Source of the DNA: Saururus chinensis
Taxonomy: Eukaryota > Streptophyta > Magnoliopsida > Piperales > Saururaceae
Length of the DNA stretch: 64,000 nucleotides
Direction: 5' to 3'
NCBI GenBank assembly: GCA_035235625.1
Contig: CP141141.1
Span: forward strand, 6,128,968 to 6,192,967
Each line of letters opens with the position of its first letter. The stretch's first letter is position 1. The notes below the pieces were generated by a model, which saw nothing but the letters and a program-made list of their open reading frames with translations, was not told the origin of the DNA and made no database searches. Made by a program: the position numbers and the translations under genes. Positions 25,769-37,420 of this stretch are shown here, in pieces.

Positions 25769-27640
25769 TGTAACGCCCCAAGTTCAAAAGCACCTAAAAA
25801 ATCTATTTAGAATTTTTTTTCCTTATTTTATAAATAAAGCTTTATTGGGAATCTTTCCATTTATAACTAACCATAGGCATTATACTTCTTCTTTAGACTT
25901 TGCCTCAGGAATATTAACCCAAAGTGTTAGCCTAACTGTCTTGTTTGTAGGGTTATCAATGGGTAGGGTATGGGTCACGTAAGGCTTTACCCATACCCAT
26001 ACTTGCTTTCATAAATTTTACCTATACCTTACCCATACCCTACCCATTACCTATTTATACATTCATTGCCCATACCCTACCCATTACCCCTTACTCATCG
26101 GGTAAATAGGCGGATAACGGATAAACAACCAACCAATCAATAAATAAAAAATAATAATAAATATATATTAAAAGTCTACCCAATGTACAAAAAATTCAAT
26201 TCATCAACAACAATGCTATGCCACCCTCACCAAGATTGACACTTTATGACATATAATTGCAAGCTATAATCAATAAAAAAGCATATGACCAATAAGTTTC
26301 ATTGATAAATCCAACATATTATTGCAAGCCAAAATAAGCACTATGGATTATGCACAAATAAATGGAAACATATAATATCAAAATGAACTAGTAGCTTTGT
26401 AGCAAAACAGACAGTAAAAAAAATAAATTAGAAAAATAAAGGACTCTTAGATAATCAAAAGAACATAACTTTCTTTTTCTAAATCTAACTAGAGGCTACA
26501 ATTGTTACAATTGAGAGTTGGAATAAGAAGAAGAAAAATGATGTTTGACATGTAAAATGTACCTTCAGTTTAAAAAATGGGTTACTGCTTATATAGCATA
26601 ATCGACCATAATGAAAGCCAAAACCACAATGCCCCACATTAATGATAGCATAAGAAAATAAAGGATGAACAAAACTTGTCTAGACCTGACTCTATAAAAA
26701 AATACGTAATGATAACATTAGGCTATTTGAAAACTGTAACAAAAAATGTTGGAAGAAAAAGAAAAGATGTTTGACATGTAGAACATACCTAGTAATTATT
26801 CAGCAGCAACACTCAGCGACAGTGCAACAGGGATTGTGATCTTCAATCGCCGGGAGAAGTAGGGTGAAAGGGAAGTGGGTTAGAGATGCAACGGAAGAGA
26901 AGCCTAGCGTAGCCTGGCCACCACTTGTCAATCGCCAAGAGAGAGTAGGGAGGCAGCCAGTCAATCATTAGGAGAGAGGAGGGAGGCAACTAGATGAAAG
27001 ATTGTAGGAAAACTAATGGAGAAGAAGCCCTGCGCCGGTGCACCATTGTCCTAGCCACCATTCCCCTAGTATATCAAAAGAAAATGCAATGCGAATTAGG
27101 ATTTAGGGTTTCTTTGGCCTGAGATGGAGTTTTGGGGTACTTGCTTTGGGTTGGGCTGGGTTGGGTTGGTTATTTGGCCGGGCTAGCTGAGGTAGTAGGC
27201 AAATTATAGGTATATTTGAACATGGGTCTCTATGGTAATGTGCATTATATATTAAATATTAAAATGGCTAATGGGTAACGAGTATGGATAAAGGGTTACC
27301 CATACACTACCCACATAATAAATGGGTGGGTAAAATTACCTACTTAGTTTACCCTTTACTCATTTATTAATTACCCGTCTACAAATTTTGGATAGGGCAA
27401 GCTGGTGGGCCGGGTAAATGGTTACCCATTGACAACCCTACTCGTTAGACCTAAAAAAATAAATTATATGATTTTGGTCAGATCAATATCACCAGATGTT
27501 AACTTTCTACAAACCTCTTCAAAGTGGAAGAGGATTGGACCAAAACGTAGTAATGCCCGCTTTGATGAACACATGAAGAATTACTCTTCATTGTTTCCAA
27601 ATTGCCCGAAGAATCCTCATTAGATCTTTTCCTTTGAATA
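25769..27640 (-). mobile_element. Truncated LTR fragment split by a hAT element
   Basis: The left edge TGTAACGCCCCAAG at 25769 has the form of a TG...CA LTR terminus. A block at about 27476-27555 (GATCAATATCACCAGATGTT and on) matches the conserved block of the LTR at 57999-61576, in the same orientation, which places this LTR on the minus strand. The sequence is interrupted by the hAT element 25948-27440. I could not find the other terminus or a matching target-site duplication, so the right limit is approximate. Confidence 0.55.
25948..27440. mobile_element. Non-autonomous hAT-like element
   Basis: Its ends are inverted: TAGGGTTATCAATGGGTA at the left and TACCCATTGACAACCCTA at the right. 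Subterminal repeats of ACCCATAC / GGGTAATGGG lie on both sides. The flanks CTTGTTTG (25940-25947) and CTCGTTAG (27441-27448) agree at 6 of 8 positions, an aged 8-bp duplication. The 1.49-kb interior has no transposase frame, so movement would have needed a partner element. Confidence 0.8.
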
Positions 27641-28028
27641 CACTTGATGCTTTCGGGGTTGATGATCTGGCATAGGTGACATTCATGGTTCGTTTACAAC
27701 CTATCACATAACTTCAACTCTAAGAAGTCTTGTGAGTTTATCTTTTTATCTCTCCAAGAGTCCTTGACGTATGGTTTGGTATCTAAGATTCTATTTATTG
27801 CCGCACATATATAGGCAGCTTAACGTGATTGATGCTTGAAGGATTCTGACATGGCTGACCCAAAGCTAGTCAATGATTGTTATAACGTCTAAACTACAAC
27901 ATTGTATCTATGCCTAGATTATTTCCTATAATCAAGAGGTTAACCTTATAATATGTAGTTGTTATAGCGAATTCAAACTCGTAGCTAAGTGGTAAAAGCC
28001 ATCTTGGCAACCACCTCCACTTCACACA
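27641..28028. other. Short unassigned spacer
   Basis: No gene or defined repeat. A phrase near 27978 superficially resembles tRNA sequence but forms no cloverleaf. The left part may belong to the truncated LTR above. Confidence 0.4.
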
Positions 28029-28192
28029 ATACGAAAAAAGGAATTTGTCAAAATGACCCTAGGATACAATGTATTATATAAAATGTCTCATATTTTTACT
28101 TAATACACTAAAGGACCCATTGCACATATAAACTTCTACATATGTGGCATGAATTGTCTAAAATACCCTTTCATATTTTCTTCCTTATAACT

Positions 28193-30085
28193 TGTAACAC
28201 CCCGCTTTTTGATTATATCTAACCAAGGGGGTTAGAAGTAATTAGTAATTTTTTTATAATAAATTATAGATAATTTTAACCGTTAAAACCTCTGTATTTG
28301 AGTAGAGCTCGAAGAAACGAGCGTAACGAATCTAAGAATGGACGAAATAAAGGTCGGGACCGGAAGTTACGATATTCAAGAATCGTAGAAAATAGGCGAG
28401 ACCTACTAGGGAAGAGTACAATTTATTGCTTTAAGTGGGTTTGTATTGAAGGGCTCATCGATACGAGTCCAACGGTATGAAGAACGCTCGAATCCGATTC
28501 CGGGGTAGAAAGATGCACGCGTTTGTAGATAAAGAAGTATAAAAAAAAATAAATGAAAAAAGAAGAAAAGTCGGCGCGTGGCGTGCGACTGGTGTGCGCC
28601 GCAGTGTGGGCCTGCGCGGCGCGCATGCCATATCGGCGTGAGGTGTGCCCGCGGAACCGCTGGCACTGCGGGCGTGAGCCGCGCGTTACGGCGGGCACGA
28701 CCACCTGAAACCAGCAGTGCCGCCGCGATTTCGGCGCTGCTCGGGGATTATAAATACCCCCATTTCTCCTATTTTTCAACTAGAACTTCTCCTCCCCCGT
28801 TTCTGACCGTTCTGAGTCCGATTAGGGCCGTTCAAGACCCGTTTCCTACTAAATCAAGTGTGCTTTACATGATGGAGGGGTCCTTTCTTTGAGTTGGAGT
28901 TCGTATAAGGAGTAAACGCCCCAAGACAAGGAGAGGTTCTGCCTGTTATCTTCGTGCACCGACCAACTTCGTTTTCTCTATTTCTGGCCATCCTAACTCC
29001 TATTTAGTTGATTCAAGAGGCGTTCTTGACTAAATCGAGTATGTTATACGCGATGAAGGGTTCTATTTTCTGAGTTGGCGATCATATGAGGAGGAAATGC
29101 CCTGAGACTAGGAGAGTCCCTGCCTGTCATTCTCGAACACCGGAGCAAGAAAAAGAGACCCGGAGCAAGGCGGGATTCTGTCCATAGTTACTGGGCCTCA
29201 ACAAAAGAAACAATTTAGAGTAGGGGAGGTTTTGTCCACCGCTCACGGGTGCAGAAAACAAGAAGAGTCTCCGGTAAGAAGATTGTTCGTATGTAGTCTT
29301 TCAGTGCAAGATGAGGGACATATAAAGGCTAGAAGAAGCACTATCTACTACCTCTGGATCTGAACGGGAGGACGCCTAGAAGGAACGAGTAACTCCGAAT
29401 ACCGCTACCTTATGAGACATGGTGGGAGTAAGCATTTCTGATCTCCCATTTTAAATTATAGAACAACATGTGCTAGTTATGATGTGTGCTATGTTACGAT
29501 CCATATGCTTGTTGTGCTTTATATGCCATGATGTATGCTTATATGCTATGACGTGTGTGGTCTTGCTCTAGGGTAGAGCGAGACGTGTAATCTGTGCTTT
29601 CGGTCTCGGCTCAGTGATAGAACGAGACATGTATTTGTGGTTATGATCCTGCTTAGTGGTACATCGAGATGTACGATTTTGTTGATTTATTAATTTCTGC
29701 TTTACTCCGATATATTATGAGTTTCAGTATCATTTTGACTCAATTTCAATATATATGAATTTTAACGTATATGATTTTGTGATGTGATGTATGTAGTAGC
29801 CAGTAAGCAGAACTACATTCGGATCTGATCGTGTTGAAATAATATCTAATACGTACGTAGGCAACTAACGACAAGTCAACGTTGGCCCGATCCAAATTAA
29901 TTAGAAATAGATGTTTTATTTTGTTTTACACACGATGAACTATGAAGCTTACGGGGAAAGCTTGAAGCTCCGTAGTACATAGACGAATGTTGTACCTCTC
30001 GCACACAAACGATGATTCCTGGCTTAAGGAATGAAAAAAATTTCTATTGGTGATTTTGTGGGCCCGGCTCGGTTGGGTCGTTACA
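28193..30085 (+). mobile_element. Solo LTR (1.9 kb) inserted in the left MULE arm
   Basis: Begins TGTAACACCCCGC and ends GGGTCGTTACA, with perfect TAACT duplications on both sides (28188-28192 and 30086-30090). No internal retrotransposon domain is present, so this is a solo LTR left by recombination. It contains a two-copy repeat of about 165-180 bp (about 28795-28965 and 28975-29150), three hairpin-like units at 29530-29690, and a conserved block at 29797-29895 shared with other LTRs in the window. Confidence 0.9.
29530..29690. repeat. Three degenerate hairpin-forming units in an LTR
   Basis: Three successive units of about 55-60 bp each contain a short inverted repeat. Examples are GCTCTAGGGTAGAGC near 29570 and CTCGGCTCAGTGATAGAACGAG near 29610 (imperfect), then a weaker third near 29655. 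They lie 3' of the centre of the 28193-30085 LTR. Function unknown. Confidence 0.55.
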
Positions 30086-31869
30086 TAACTTCACTAACCT
30101 ACTTCTCATTTCTAGCAGCTCTGGTTTTGACTTTGCCAACTCTACCACCTCCGCCATCGACACTGCTGCCTCTGCCACTAACTTTGTCGTCTTTGTCATT
30201 GGCTCCACTTGATTTGACTTCATCTTCACCTCCTCCTCCCCCTCCTTCTCCTCCTCTTCAACCTCTCCTCCCTCCTCCTCCCCTCTCATTTTCTTCCTAT
30301 GTTGCCTCCTCTTTGTCCCTCCCAGAATCTTACAAGATTGGTCACAAACTAGGTGGAGGAGCAATTAAGAATTTTTTCTACAAGTTCAAATCTTAAAAAA
30401 TGAACCAATAAACATGTGAAATTACTCAAAATGCTAATCAAAACCTCATACTTGATTATGAGTTTTTTCTAATGTTAAGCAAAACCTCGAACTCATAGGC
30501 CACAATTGATAGTCAACACTTGATAATTAGATTTATTGCAATAAAGGGTATATAAGACAAACATTATTAGTAACAATATCTTCCTTAGTATTTACAATGA
30601 ACTATCTTCACACACTAAATAAATAAAATAAAAAATAAAACAAATTTTAAACATGTTATTGTCAACTGTCAGCTATCTCAAATGTCAGCTATCAAATGTC
30701 CCAATTGTCAACTGTCATGCATCAGTAAACGGTTGTCAGAGCTGGAGAATAAGATTATGACTACCAGCACTAGAGAAGAAGGTGGTCTTTGGCATTGGAC
30801 GTTATGTCAGTAGATACTCGGGACATTTGACAGCAAATAGTAAATAGTTGCATGTTTAAAATTTGATTTATTTTTATTTGATTTATTTAATTTGTTACAA
30901 TAGTTCATTGTAAATACTTAGGGAGATATTGTCACTCATAATGTTGTATTATTATAACGCCCGAGATTTTTCACACATTTTCCTTAAAATTCACAGAAAT
31001 TTTTTGCAATATAACGTCTGTAAATCGGAGGAAAAATGACGAAATCAAAACCTGATAAAACAGTTTATAATTTTAAACACTAAACATCTATTTTTCATCT
31101 AAATATTTTCATCATACGGTCAAACATCGTACAACCAAAGCAAGTATCATTAGGCGCTACTCGAAAACACACGTACGAATAAATTGCTATGATCATAGAC
31201 TTTAAATACAAATCACTCCCAGGCATCCCTGAGTGCAAGTCCCATAACAGTCCACAGACTAATCCCAATGAAAGTCTAGAAAGATAAATATCTTAACGTC
31301 TCGTCTCACCCAATACATTAGATCGTGGCACAAATAAACTCGCAGTGAGTGAAGCATATACCTGAGTCAATGGGAATCAATCCACCGCTGAAACGAGCGT
31401 CCATCTCTAGGAGCTCTCTGCACAACCTGCAAAACCTCCTGTACATTGGGGCTAAAAAGTAGGGTAATGAGTATTTTCATACTCAGTAGGAAAATACCCA
31501 GTAGGGGAAACCAAAACAGTGAACTCACTAAGTTCATAAATACATGCATTCATGCAACTCAAACATGAAGCAGATAGGCATATCAATATCATGCTCATAC
31601 ACATACAAACATACCAAATGCACCATCGTGCCAAAGTCATACCAAAAGCACTACCAAAGTCATACCAAATGCACCATCGTGCCAAAATCGTACCATCAAA
31701 TTAAACTTACACAAACACCCCCATCCAGGGTCTTATAAACTTACTCGTACCATCGTATGCATATTCGTACAACATATGCATACTTGTACGACCTTACTCA
31801 TACAATCATACTTGTATGACCTTACTCGTACAACTTACACAAAATCACACTTACTGTCTTACTCAAAAA

Positions 31870-32105
31870 CATACTCTCACAATCGTACTCATACTCTTAC
31901 AGTCGTGCTCATACACATATTCTTACAGTCGTACTCATACACATATTCTTATAGTCGTGCTCATACTCATACTCTTACAGTCGTGCTCATACTCATACTC
32001 TTACAATCGTGCTCATACTCATACGCTTACATTCGTGCTCATACTCATACGCTTACAGTCGTGCTCATACTCATACGCTCACAATCATGCTCATAATCGT
32101 ACACA
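31870..32105 (+). repeat. Minisatellite, about 30-bp unit, in family A LTR
   Basis: About seven copies of a unit around TCATACTCTTACAGTCGTGC run in tandem with single-base variation. A shorter version is present in copy 2 at about 41890-41965 and an inverted one in copy 3 at about 47360-47490. The apparent long open frames here are repeat artefacts. Confidence 0.85.
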
Positions 32106-32324
32106 TATCAATGACTACTGAAGCTCATTACAACTAATAAGCTCCAGCATCGAAATGGAAAAGAATGCTACTGGAGCAACACCTTAATCTCTGAGGAGTG
32201 ACTAGACGCCATGGAATTTTTCGAAGGTAAGGCACACCAATGCTCATGGGGCACTGGATCAAATAGGTAAGAGTGGATCTATGATACTACTTACTTGAGT
32301 GCGCAAACATAAACACCCACACAT

Positions 32325-32710
32325 AAGGGGTCATACAGTTGCCCACCATAAGGGGTCTTATAGTGCCATAGAATTGCCCACCATAATGGGTCTTATAGTG
32401 CCATTGCCACTCTTGGGCAGAAAACATACAGTGCCACTTGGGCAAAAACATACAGTGCCACTTTTGGGCGAAATCATACAACGCTCTCAACAGAGCATCA
32501 AACGTCTGGGCTTATATAGCACACATACCAAATCGAAACATACGTCGCTCTCAATAGAACATCAGACGTCTGGGCTTCATACAGCACACAGACAAAGTCA
32601 GAATGTACATCGCTCTCAACAGAGCATCAAACGTCTGGGCTATCAGAAACATATGTCGCTCTCAGCAGAGCATCAGAAGTCCGGTGCTCTATACAGCACA
32701 CAGACAATAT
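32325..32710 (+). repeat. Two adjacent minisatellites in family A LTR
   Basis: The first, about 32325-32470, repeats GCCCACCATAAGGGGTCTTA and then CATACAGTGCCACTTGGGC. The second, about 32470-32710, has four units of about 65 bp built on CGCTCTCAACAGAGCATC followed by an ACGTCTGGGCT phrase. The inner part CGCTCTCAACAGAGC is itself a short inverted repeat. Corresponding arrays lie at about 42185-42600 in copy 2 and at about 46860-47130 in copy 3. Confidence 0.85.
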
Positions 32711-33464
32711 CCCGTATGATAAACACCATGACAAGACATGAGAAATGCTCAGCCGACTCATTATCGGCTAGCACAAACACGGAACTTAATCCGTCGAACC
32801 CTCAGGTCTCAAACTCACAATGCTATCATTAGTTGTGCTCATAATTTAAGTTTGAATTAAGTACATTATGCGGTATAATTATGCCAAACAAACTCACAGT
32901 CCTCGACTGATCAAACCGAAGCTGTGCCCGATCGAAACCCAAGTTCGTCAGGGCAGCAGACTTCACTTAATCCATCCACATCATGATCATAACACATCGT
33001 ACATCAAACCCTTATAGTCTTAGATACTTCGCCATCCACCTTATGGCCAAATCATCTTACACTGACATCATCAAATAAAGCTCCTCAAAGCCAACCCAGT
33101 TGTCGCCCTCTTACTTATATCTCACTTATTATGCTTACTTTTCACTTCATAATGTGTACATTATGCTTGTACAATTATGGACACTCTTACTGTCTGACAA
33201 TCCCCCAACATGTGCTCTAATCCAAAATAATTCATTCAAATCTTTACCCGTCATACTCATATACTCTGTCATCAGTCATACGCTTACACATCCATATTCA
33301 AAACCATACAAAACCTCTGTCACCTCTTACTGTCCATCGCCCATATCTCTGTCCACATACACTTACACATATCCATAACATAGGGAATTAGCCATCATAC
33401 ATACACATGTCTCACACATACATATAACATATACATACGGGTCATACATACGTAGCTTACAAAC

Positions 33465-33790
33465 ATGCTCACTAGCCATCACTAGTGCATATATACACAT
33501 TTATACATACGTCAAACATACACGCTAGCCATCACTAGCACATGCATACACACGTCAAACATACACGCTAACCATCACTAGCACATGCATAATTTATACA
33601 TACTCCAAACATGCACGCTAACCATCACTAGCACATGCATAATCTATACATACTCCAAACATGCACGCTAGCCATCACTAGCACATGCATACATATGTCA
33701 AACATACACACTAGCGATCACTAGCACATACATACACATTTATACATACTTCAAACGTGCACGCTAGCCATCACTAGCACATACTTACAT
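33465..33790 (+). repeat. Hairpin minisatellite with GCTAG...CTAGC core, seven copies
   Basis: Seven units of about 42-53 bp each contain a close variant of GCTAGCCATCACTAGC, a 5-bp stem with a 6-base loop, separated by ACATGCATA-type spacers. Copy 2 also has seven (43370-43690). Copy 3, in reverse orientation, has two (about 46160-46245). Confidence 0.9.
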
Positions 33791-36330
33791 CCAACATACT
33801 TACAACCAACATGCATGTCATATACATTTCAACATGCCATATAATCGTGCATACATGCATATCATGTAATCGGATCATTACTTAACATCCAAAGCATGGA
33901 ATCATACAATCCTAGCATGCTGCTACTCATTCAAAGCATGCTATCATGAAATTATGAGTTCAAAGCTCCCCTACCTCGTAATCATGACGTTTGATGGTGA
34001 GCACAATATGGTGGTGGCGTTGGTAGCGGAGTTTGTGGTCAAAACCATTGCCTAGCTGAAAGAGCTGCTGTCCCAAGGATTTTAGGAAGCGCAGGAACTA
34101 GTCACGGCCAAACGGGTGTCAGAAATCAATGCGGCAAAACCCGCGATCCACGGCGGCACACTAGGGCGGCTGGGAGAAAAGTCAAGCCAACCTAGGTGGT
34201 GGAGCGACCAGATGTAGAGGGTGTACTCACTGAAGATCGGTCGGTGTCTAAGACGTACTCAACTCGCCACAAGACGTCGAAATCGGCCATGGACAGCACC
34301 CAATGGTGACGATTTCGGTCAAGATAGGCCCACATAAGGGCGGAGAGCGTGGGGCAATGCTCGAGGACAAAAAAGAGGTGGAGGAAGGCTATGTGTCAAC
34401 TCCACTCGGTGGCAATGCCAATCGATAGTCAGGCGGCGCGAATGCGGCGCCTAAACCCAAAAGCACACGCGTGGCCACATGCACACGTGACCCAAAGGGG
34501 TGGGGGAGAGGGCTAAAAGGGGGCAACCCAAGGCCTACAAAAGAAACCAACAGGGTTAAGGCCCTAGCTGTGGCCAATCAAAGTAGCGACATCGCCGATA
34601 GCCACCTACAACCAATACCCATGGTGCAGGTGGTTGTGCATCTCGCACTGTATAGGGCAATGATAAGTGGCCCATTTTGAGTGGAGTGTATAATCGGGCC
34701 AATCGGGGCTGGCCCTCACTGTTGCTGAGCCGGGGCAAAGCCCATAATGGCCAAATGGCCCATAGCTCGCCAATGCCAACGACCCGAGACGCACCCAAAG
34801 CGTCTAATCGGGCAGAGCAATACAATAGAGGCGAGGCGGGGTCGAAAACGACAAACCCCTATCGACACTGGGTCGAGGTAGGTTGGACGGAGTCCTACCG
34901 GTGGCCGGACAACAACCAGAAACCCACCGGTGTCAAAATAATGCCACAGACAGTGAGATGGAGAATGTGAATAAAAACCCAACCAAAGTGTTGGTAGCTC
35001 ACCACGGACCAAACAAAGCATGGCGGCGGCTCTAGCCAGCGCCTATGGGTTCCTAGTAGCTAATTAAACATAAGTCTAGTTGAGGGCGGCCGCAAACAAT
35101 GTCAAAATCGTACACCCACGGTTCAAAAACGGGATTGAAGGAGAGAAAAACCTAAAGAAAAGTTCGGTACCTCGTGGAGGAGCGAAGAGGCCGTGGCGGC
35201 GGTCATAGCCAGTACTTACGGACTCGTGGCGGTGAGACAAAACAGATCTTGACAAGAATTGCTGGAATCCAACATCGGAGGAGGGAGAACGGAGCGACCA
35301 GAATTAAGCTTTGGTTCTCAAAAAAACTCACTGGACGTCAAATTTTTACTGGAATGTCGGTTCTGGAAACCAATGAATGATTTATATATATATAGTTAAT
35401 CTTTTTAATTTTTACATCTACGTCCCCAATATACGTTCACCTACCGATTATGTGTCGTAGCTCCAAAATTTGCGCCGTAAGCGCGCAGCGAGGCCTGCGC
35501 ACTGCGACTAAGCCCTACACCCAACTCTAGGGGTATAAATACGGGGTATGAATATATAAATACAAATATACCGAATACATTTTTTTGCTAAAAATGACCA
35601 GAAAAATAGCAGGAAAATCACAAAAAATCGTAGAAAAATCAGGGACACTTATATATCCCTTATTGCAATAAATTTGATTGTCGATTGTTGACTATAAGCT
35701 GTCAACTATCGATTGATGACTATTGACTATCAATACGAGGTTTGGGTTGGCGTTAGAAAAAGCTTAAAATTAAGTAAAAATAAAACTCACTCTTGGTTTT
35801 GAGTAGTTTAACATGCTTATAGATTCATTTTTTAAGATTTGAGCTTCTAGAGAAAAAATAAAAATAAAATCTTAATAGCTTTGCCCGCTAGTTTGTGATT
35901 GGTCTTGTTAAATTTTGGGAGGGAGGAAGAGGAGACAACTAAGGAGGAAAAGAAGAGGAGGATATAGAGGAGGAGATAAGGGAGGGAGGAGAGGAGGAAA
36001 AGGAGGAGGAGGAGGAGGAGGAGGAGGAGGTGAAGACAAAGTTGGATAAAGAGAAGCTAGTAGAGAAGACAACGAAGTTTGCAGCAAAGTAGATGGTGGA
36101 GCCGGTGATGGAGGAAGTGGAGTCAAAGCTAAAGCTGTTGAAATTGAGAAGTAGTGGGTTAGTAAAGTTATAAAGAAGAAAATGGGTAGAAGGTATTTTA
36201 GATAATTCATGCTACATATGTGGAGGTTTACATGTGCATAGGGCTATTTTGTGTATTACATGAAAATAAGAGATATTTTGTGTAATACATTGTGTCCTAG
36301 GGCCATTTTGACAAATTCCTTATAAGAAAA

Positions 36331-37420
36331 CTAGGCCCCTCTTGGGTATGGTGTCCTTTTCCCTCTTGGCAGCCCACATTCTCTTGCCCCATGTGGAAGG
36401 GTGACTATCATTTAATGATTCCCTTTGTATGAATATCATGTATTATAATTCTAGTCTAAGGTGTATCATATTATATAATAATCATTCTATCTTGTATAAT
36501 ACCTCTAATCAAGGCATCCTCCTCAAACTTTGTAAGGAAATTAGGGGTTAATTACTTTTCTCTTGATAAATACTTTTGTCGTGGTTGACCTCTCAAATGG
36601 TTTGGGGTGGCAATGATTGATGGTTGTACATAGGGAGATTGTTGGGGTTTAACCATGGTTAGCTATGGCCTTAATTGTCGGTGAGAGAGAGAGAGAGAGC
36701 GATTTGATGAAGATTAAATGATACATAATTGCTCCCACTTACTAGACCTAAGGAAGTTAGTCCCAAGTCAACTTGAAACTACTTATTTACTTCTCCCTTA
36801 GTTCAATATTAATAGCTCCATTTGGAAAATAGTATTTTTTATTGAATGGAGAAACCTGTAATTAAGATAAGGGAAAATAAGCTTATGATACTCTTTTTTA
36901 AGTACCCAACCATTTAAATTAAATGGAGCTTTTAATATGGAACAATTATTTTTTTCTAGATGGAATAATTAATATAGGACGAAAGGAGTATATAATATGA
37001 ATATTTACCTTCTAACCCCATTTTTTAGCAACAAGCTAAAATATGTCTCTCATAGCCCATAATAAACTCAATTTGTTTTTAAATTCACTTGTTCTTCTCA
37101 CATGGGGTTAGTTATTCCCTCTCTAGCTGCCCCAAGCTCCCAACAGAGGGGGAAGGGGGTCCCAAGCCTCCCAGTCGGGTGGGTGTAGGAAAATAAGAAG
37201 CTTTCCTGCTCCATCCCCATTGTGGGAGCATGAAAGAACACCCTGAGCCTCTCTAATGTCTCCACTGGGCAATAAGGGATCAAAGTGGCCATGGTGAAGG
37301 CGCTTGTGTTGGCAGGGGGTCATAGACCTTGTTTCCCCAACCAAGGAGGGGGGAGGGGAGGCAACCCAATAAGCCTTCCTTGTCTTCTGTAGCGGCCTAT
37401 TGTAAGGCTATCATACCAAC
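36331..37420. other. Spacer between MULE and 993-bp LTR
   Basis: No gene recognised. Contains a GA microsatellite (about 36685-36700) and a Stowaway-like MITE, listed separately. Short frames at 37098-37344 show no domain. Confidence 0.5.
36793..36988. mobile_element. Stowaway-like MITE
   Basis: The left end CTCCCTTAGTTCAATATTAA and the right end TTAATATAGGACGAAAGGAG are imperfect inverted repeats of the widespread Stowaway type, next to TA at the right. The body is AT-rich and non-coding, about 196 bp. Confidence 0.7.

Larger units (their letters stand above)
30953..35653 (+). mobile_element. Family A solo LTR, copy 1 (4.7 kb), in the right MULE arm
   Basis: Same sequence family, end to end, as 40961-45562. 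Both terminal dinucleotides are altered: TATAACGCCC instead of TGTAACGCCC, and CTTATA instead of CTTACA. The duplication is no longer clear; something like TTATA remains at both edges. That it interrupts the MULE is shown by the right MULE arm, which resumes at 35654 where the left arm predicts. There is no gag, pol, PBS or PPT region. Internally it has several minisatellites (31870-32105, 32325-32470, 32470-32710, 33465-33790) and a GC-richer half (34000-35250). Confidence 0.87.
28038..36321. mobile_element. Long-TIR Mutator-like (MULE) foldback element, split by two LTRs
   Basis: The termini are AAGGAATTTGTCAAAATG (28038) and CATTTTGACAAATTCCTT (to 36321). They are flanked by ATACGAAAA (28029-28037) and ATAAGAAAA (36322-36330), a 9-bp duplication with one mismatch, the Mutator hallmark. 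With the LTRs at 28193-30085 and 30953-35653 removed, about 1.7 kb remains, nearly all of it two inverted arms of about 0.7-0.8 kb. They meet at a small loop around 30700-30820. Matching arm segments include 28040-28190 with 36180-36320, 30100-30560 with 35660-36170, and 30567-30660 with 30850-30952. Both arms carry the pyrimidine/purine tract (CTCCTCC / GGAGGAGG). No transposase is present, so it is non-autonomous. Confidence 0.88.

Noticed and set aside
27970-28015. tRNA-like phrase (GTAGCTAAGTGGTAAAAGCC)
   Set aside because: It resembles a D-arm only; no acceptor stem, anticodon arm or T-arm can be folded around it.
32299-32832. 177-codon open frame as a gene
   Set aside because: It runs through minisatellite units whose length keeps the frame open; no domain, and the homologous frame is not maintained in copy 2.
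33465-33790. Regularly spaced palindromic repeats as a CRISPR-like array
   Set aside because: The spacers are themselves repetitive and the array is part of a plant LTR; no cas genes and a eukaryotic context.
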